Assembly (NCBI GenBank): GCA_036897525.1
Contig: JAYMTJ010000109.1
Span: 1-23,252 of the forward strand
DNA from: Pelargonium x hortorum
Taxonomy: Eukaryota > Streptophyta > Magnoliopsida > Geraniales > Geraniaceae
Length of the DNA stretch: 23,252 bases
Reading direction: 5' to 3'
The notes under the pieces: generated by a model
What the model was told of the DNA's origin: nothing
Database searches by the model: none
Seen by the model: only the letters and a program-made list of their open reading frames with translations
Part shown: piece by piece, positions 20,521 through 23,252 of the stretch
Layout of the letters: each line of letters starts with the position of its first letter
How positions within the stretch are numbered: the stretch's first letter is position 1
Position numbers and translations under genes: made by a program

Positions 20521-21790
20521 GCGTTTTGTACACATCTCTCTAAATTCTAAATTACGAGACCTTCTTTCTAGTTCTTAAAAGGACTGCTCAAAGACTTAGC
20601 CGCTAGCCTATCTTATTGCTTAAGCTTAGCCACCTAGAAAGAGAAGAGCCTGCCCTTATTTTACATTACCGGAGAAGCTTTTATTGTCCGGAATTCTATA
20701 ACTTAAAGACAATATTCTTAGTAAATGGATGTATTAAACCTGGCCTGAATAAAATTTTATTAAAGCGATGGGAACCATTTCTTTTGGAGACGGGTTCCTG
20801 CGTTTACTCTTCCTATTCTTTCTGATTCTAGTCAGCAGTGTCTTGAATTCTAGTTAGTTTAGTGCTGAATAGTTGTTAGATAAAAAAAGAAGTGAAACCT
20901 TTCCTTAATTAGTCTGTTAAGTGTGAAAAGGAGAGCTCACAGTACTATTTTACTACACCCCCGTAGAGTTAGGAAGGAGTCCATAATAAAATAGGGAACA
21001 TATCCCAGAATCGAGTGAACTTTAGATTACTTGCCTTATTCTTCAATCAGCTTCTCAGATCGAAGTTCCGTGCGTAAGTACCTTAGTCTAACTCCAAGAA
21101 ATTGAGTATCTTTTCATTGTAAAAGTCCCTTATCGGTACAGGGTTCGAGTCCTATTATGTTTGAGTTGATACTTTTTTTTTAGAGTTCTGTAAGCAAGTC
21201 AAGTTTTTGAGGGAGTTTCTTAAACAAGGCTCTCTAAATTCCTACTTATTTAGATTAAGAGCTTGTTTCTTACTCACACCTAGGATACCTATACTCTTAG
21301 CTAGACCCGCTTTCTTACCAGTCTTAGGAGCTTTACCTCAGAGCTACGTAGCTGCTAATGACAAAAACCTATAACTGGATAATCTAGTACTAAAGAAAGG
21401 TCAACCCCGGTAAACTAATATAAGCATTATTTGAAGCAGTAAAATCCCTCAGAATTATAAAGGGGAATTTAAAAGAACTGCGGAAGAGTTTTGAATCTAA
21501 CCTAAAAATGACCTTAGTTATGAAGTTATGTAAATTAGTACATTTTCCGAATTGCTGTAGCTGTATAAGAAAGGGTTTCTTTTAGATTTTTAGATATTGC
21601 GGCGTCCTTTCCTTTTGTATAACAAAGTTTCGAGCAAGAAGTCCTAGCTACTGAAATTCTAGGTAAAAAAGCTCTCGCGTAAAGTCCCGTGGGGTTCAAA
21701 AATCTTATAAGGTTCTAGCTCTCTTATAAGGAATACCTATGATATCCATCAAAGTTATACAAGGAGTCCTCTAGATTTTACTACGCCTTA
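20521..21790. other. gene-free spacer with weak tRNA-like words
   Basis: No gene is supported. A 69-codon frame at 20616-20825 has no recognisable motif. GGGTTCGAGTCC at about 21141 resembles a tRNA T-loop, and the lower strand around 21325-21355 resembles a D-arm. Neither can be completed into a cloverleaf (see rejected items). Confidence 0.45.
21342..21353. other. 12-bp perfect palindrome
   Basis: AGCTACGTAGCT reads the same on both strands. Function unknown; chance is plausible. Confidence 0.5.
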
Positions 21791-21794
21791 ATAT

Positions 21795-21815
21795 AATAAT
21801 TAATAATTAATAACT
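21795..21815. repeat. 7-bp AT-rich triple repeat
   Basis: AATAATT occurs twice, followed by AATAACT, within a very AT-rich stretch. Confidence 0.8.
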
Positions 21816-22791
21816 CTTATAATTAGAACTTTTAGTCGAGTCTTTTCTTTTCCCAGCTAAAATTCCAGATTTAGAACTATTAAGGGCTAGAAAGAGCCGT
21901 CGGAGTGGCAGGTCTAACAGCAGAAATTTTCAATTATGGGTATCTTTCAGGAACAAGCCTTACTGTAAATACTATATCTCGTAAATTGCCTTACTTTGTT
22001 CACTAGTTTTCTAAGTACCTGGTTTCGCGAACTAGACTAGGAAACTAGGAAGTCACTTTTCCGTCCTATATCTAATTATTGCAAGACATATAAGTCAATT
22101 CTTATTACCTAAAATTTGTTAGTTAAAACTAACACTCAATGTTAATCGCCTAGCAAGCCATGGAAGCCCCTTTCCTTTTTTTTTGTACTTCCTCAGAATT
22201 CTCGTGTACGTAGGAGTTTATCCTTTAAGCTGTGAAACAAGGACACAAAGCTAGGGTAACTTATCCATCCTGAGATTTTTCTCAAAGAACAAGAACTACC
22301 ACAATTACTTCTTGTAGAGTCAGTGAAGCGAGATACATGGAAAACATACTAATGTTTGCTCTAGTTTTATCCTAGGTGTCTTAGCGCGTAGAGGTTTTTT
22401 AGTTTTCATATAGTACTTGCCACGAAAGGGCGGGACGAAGTGTTACCTTACCTTATAGTTCAAATGAAGCGAGGTTTTCTTTTAGCAGTTTACTGGGTTG
22501 CACAGGAAGCTAAGTTCGAAAAGACGTTAGATGAAGAGTCAAATTCATTTTCAAGAGGACCTAGTCTACTTCGAGTTATCTGTTTTAGTCGTTTTGTTTC
22601 GGTCGGTCCTTTCTGGAACATTTCAAAAATTTTTGCTAATTAGGGGGTTACTGAACCGGGCTAAAGTATCCTTGTAAATATGTAGTTATAAGTTGACTAC
22701 TAATAGTGGGCCTTTCGCATGACAAAAAAAGCCAGTTTGATTTGGTAAAACAATATCATTAAGGGACTTATGCGTGGGGAGATCCTACCGA
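21816..22791. other. gene-free spacer
   Basis: No supported gene. The 67-codon frame at 22440-22643 is basic and hydrophobic with no recognisable motif. An exact 8-bp tandem lies at 22036-22051. Confidence 0.5.
22036..22051. repeat. 8-bp exact tandem duplication
   Basis: ACTAGGAA occurs twice head to tail. Confidence 0.8.
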
Positions 22792-22822
22792 GATTACTGC
22801 TAAAATCTTTGGAACAGTAATC
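22792..22822. other. 8-bp perfect inverted repeat
   Basis: GATTACTG (22792-22799) and CAGTAATC (22815-22822) are exact reverse complements, separated by 15 bases. It could form a simple stem-loop, but no T-run or gene follows closely. Confidence 0.55.
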
Positions 22823-23196
22823 GTATAAAAGGTGTAAATTCAGTAAAACAAACACTCAAAAAAAGAGTGTGGAATAAAAGCTTTCAATGTTTACCAGGGC
22901 AGCTGTTGCGAGACAACCTTTTGGATTAAAAACACTAAGTAGGGAGCGCCTTCTTTAGTTAGAGCTTAGCAGACTTCTTATTATCCTAGACTTTATAAAA
23001 AGGTGCTATAAGTACCCATTATTATATTAAGGGTTGGACCCGATTTCTGATTTATATGTCAAATGAGTATCGAGGGCAATAAAAAAAAGGATACGGGCTC
23101 CTAACTAAAAGAAAACTTGAGTAAACGAAGAAACCCGTTCTAAGGACTTTTTAACGCGCTATATCAAGAGTTAGGACGTCTTTACGTATGATTTTT

Positions 23197-23219
23197 GGGG
23201 GGGGGGGGGGTTTTTTTTT
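23197..23219. repeat. G14T9 homopolymer pair at right edge
   Basis: Fourteen G residues are followed by nine T residues, preceded by five T. It lies 33 bases from the window end and mirrors the C7A7 block at the left edge. A G-run of this length is rare in DNA of this composition, and its exact length may be unreliable. Confidence 0.85.
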
Positions 23220-23252
23220 ATAATGTTTTTTCTTTACACTTTTCTTTTACAA

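Noticed and set aside
21060-21180. tRNA-like T-loop GGGTTCGAGTCC with an upstream CTTTT/AAAAG stem
   Set aside because: The T stem fails after two or three pairs, the 7-base loop lacks T at position 33, and no D-arm or acceptor stem could be paired.
21300-21360. Lower-strand GTAGCTCTGAGGTAAAGCT resembling a tRNA D-arm
   Set aside because: No anticodon arm, T-arm or acceptor stem follows at the required spacing.
21893-21925. GAGCCGTCGGAG resembling the start of group II intron domain V
   Set aside because: The complementary half and the GAAA-loop hairpin of domain V are absent.
1-23252. Transposon or virus-like element remains
   Set aside because: No terminal repeats with target duplications and no recognisable transposase, polymerase or capsid-like protein fragment were seen in any frame.

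Overview
The window is 23,252 bases of AT-rich DNA in which I can support no protein-coding gene, rRNA or tRNA. By hand count of sample lines GC is roughly one third. The longest start-to-stop frame is 89 codons, about what chance gives at this composition in 23 kb read in six frames. None of the open frames resembles a protein family I recognise. Stop trinucleotides and CTAG/TAG/TTAG words are frequent in every frame.

The texture suggests spacer DNA of a large, sparsely coded organellar genome. Evidence for this is many short dispersed repeats scattered without order, small exact tandem duplications, CpG not visibly depleted, and no recognisable transposon. A plant-type or algal mitochondrial genome is my first guess. 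A repeat-rich algal plastid spacer or an unassigned nuclear or metagenomic contig cannot be excluded. The GC is lower than the low-to-mid 40s usual for seed-plant mitochondria, which counts against the simplest version of this guess. No diagnostic gene settles the question.

Layout. Positions 1-810 are featureless apart from a C7A7 run at the left edge. Positions 811-3250 form a repeat-rich block: a cluster of TTGACAG words, three copies of a TTTATGTTAT-centred unit, and several paired words. The block ends in a small island of higher GC carrying an open frame without ATG (2909-3112). Positions 3251-8890 are mostly plain, with a second GC island at 4694-4860. Positions 8895-9050 hold two hairpins. 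Positions 10553-13290 are a second repeat-rich block: three diverged copies of a unit of about 100 bp, a 27-bp perfect inverted repeat pair 1.7 kb apart, a third GC island (11734-11907) and a strongly G-skewed patch. Positions 13300-23190 are plain spacer with scattered 8-18 bp tandem duplications, palindromes and hairpins. The right edge carries a G14T9 run, so the two ends are C/A-rich in mirror orientation.

I found no candidate for a new biological system with genes. The defensible observations are structural: the repeat families, the tandem-duplication signature, the skew switch, the GC islands and the edge homopolymers. Counts and alignments were done by eye and small errors are possible.
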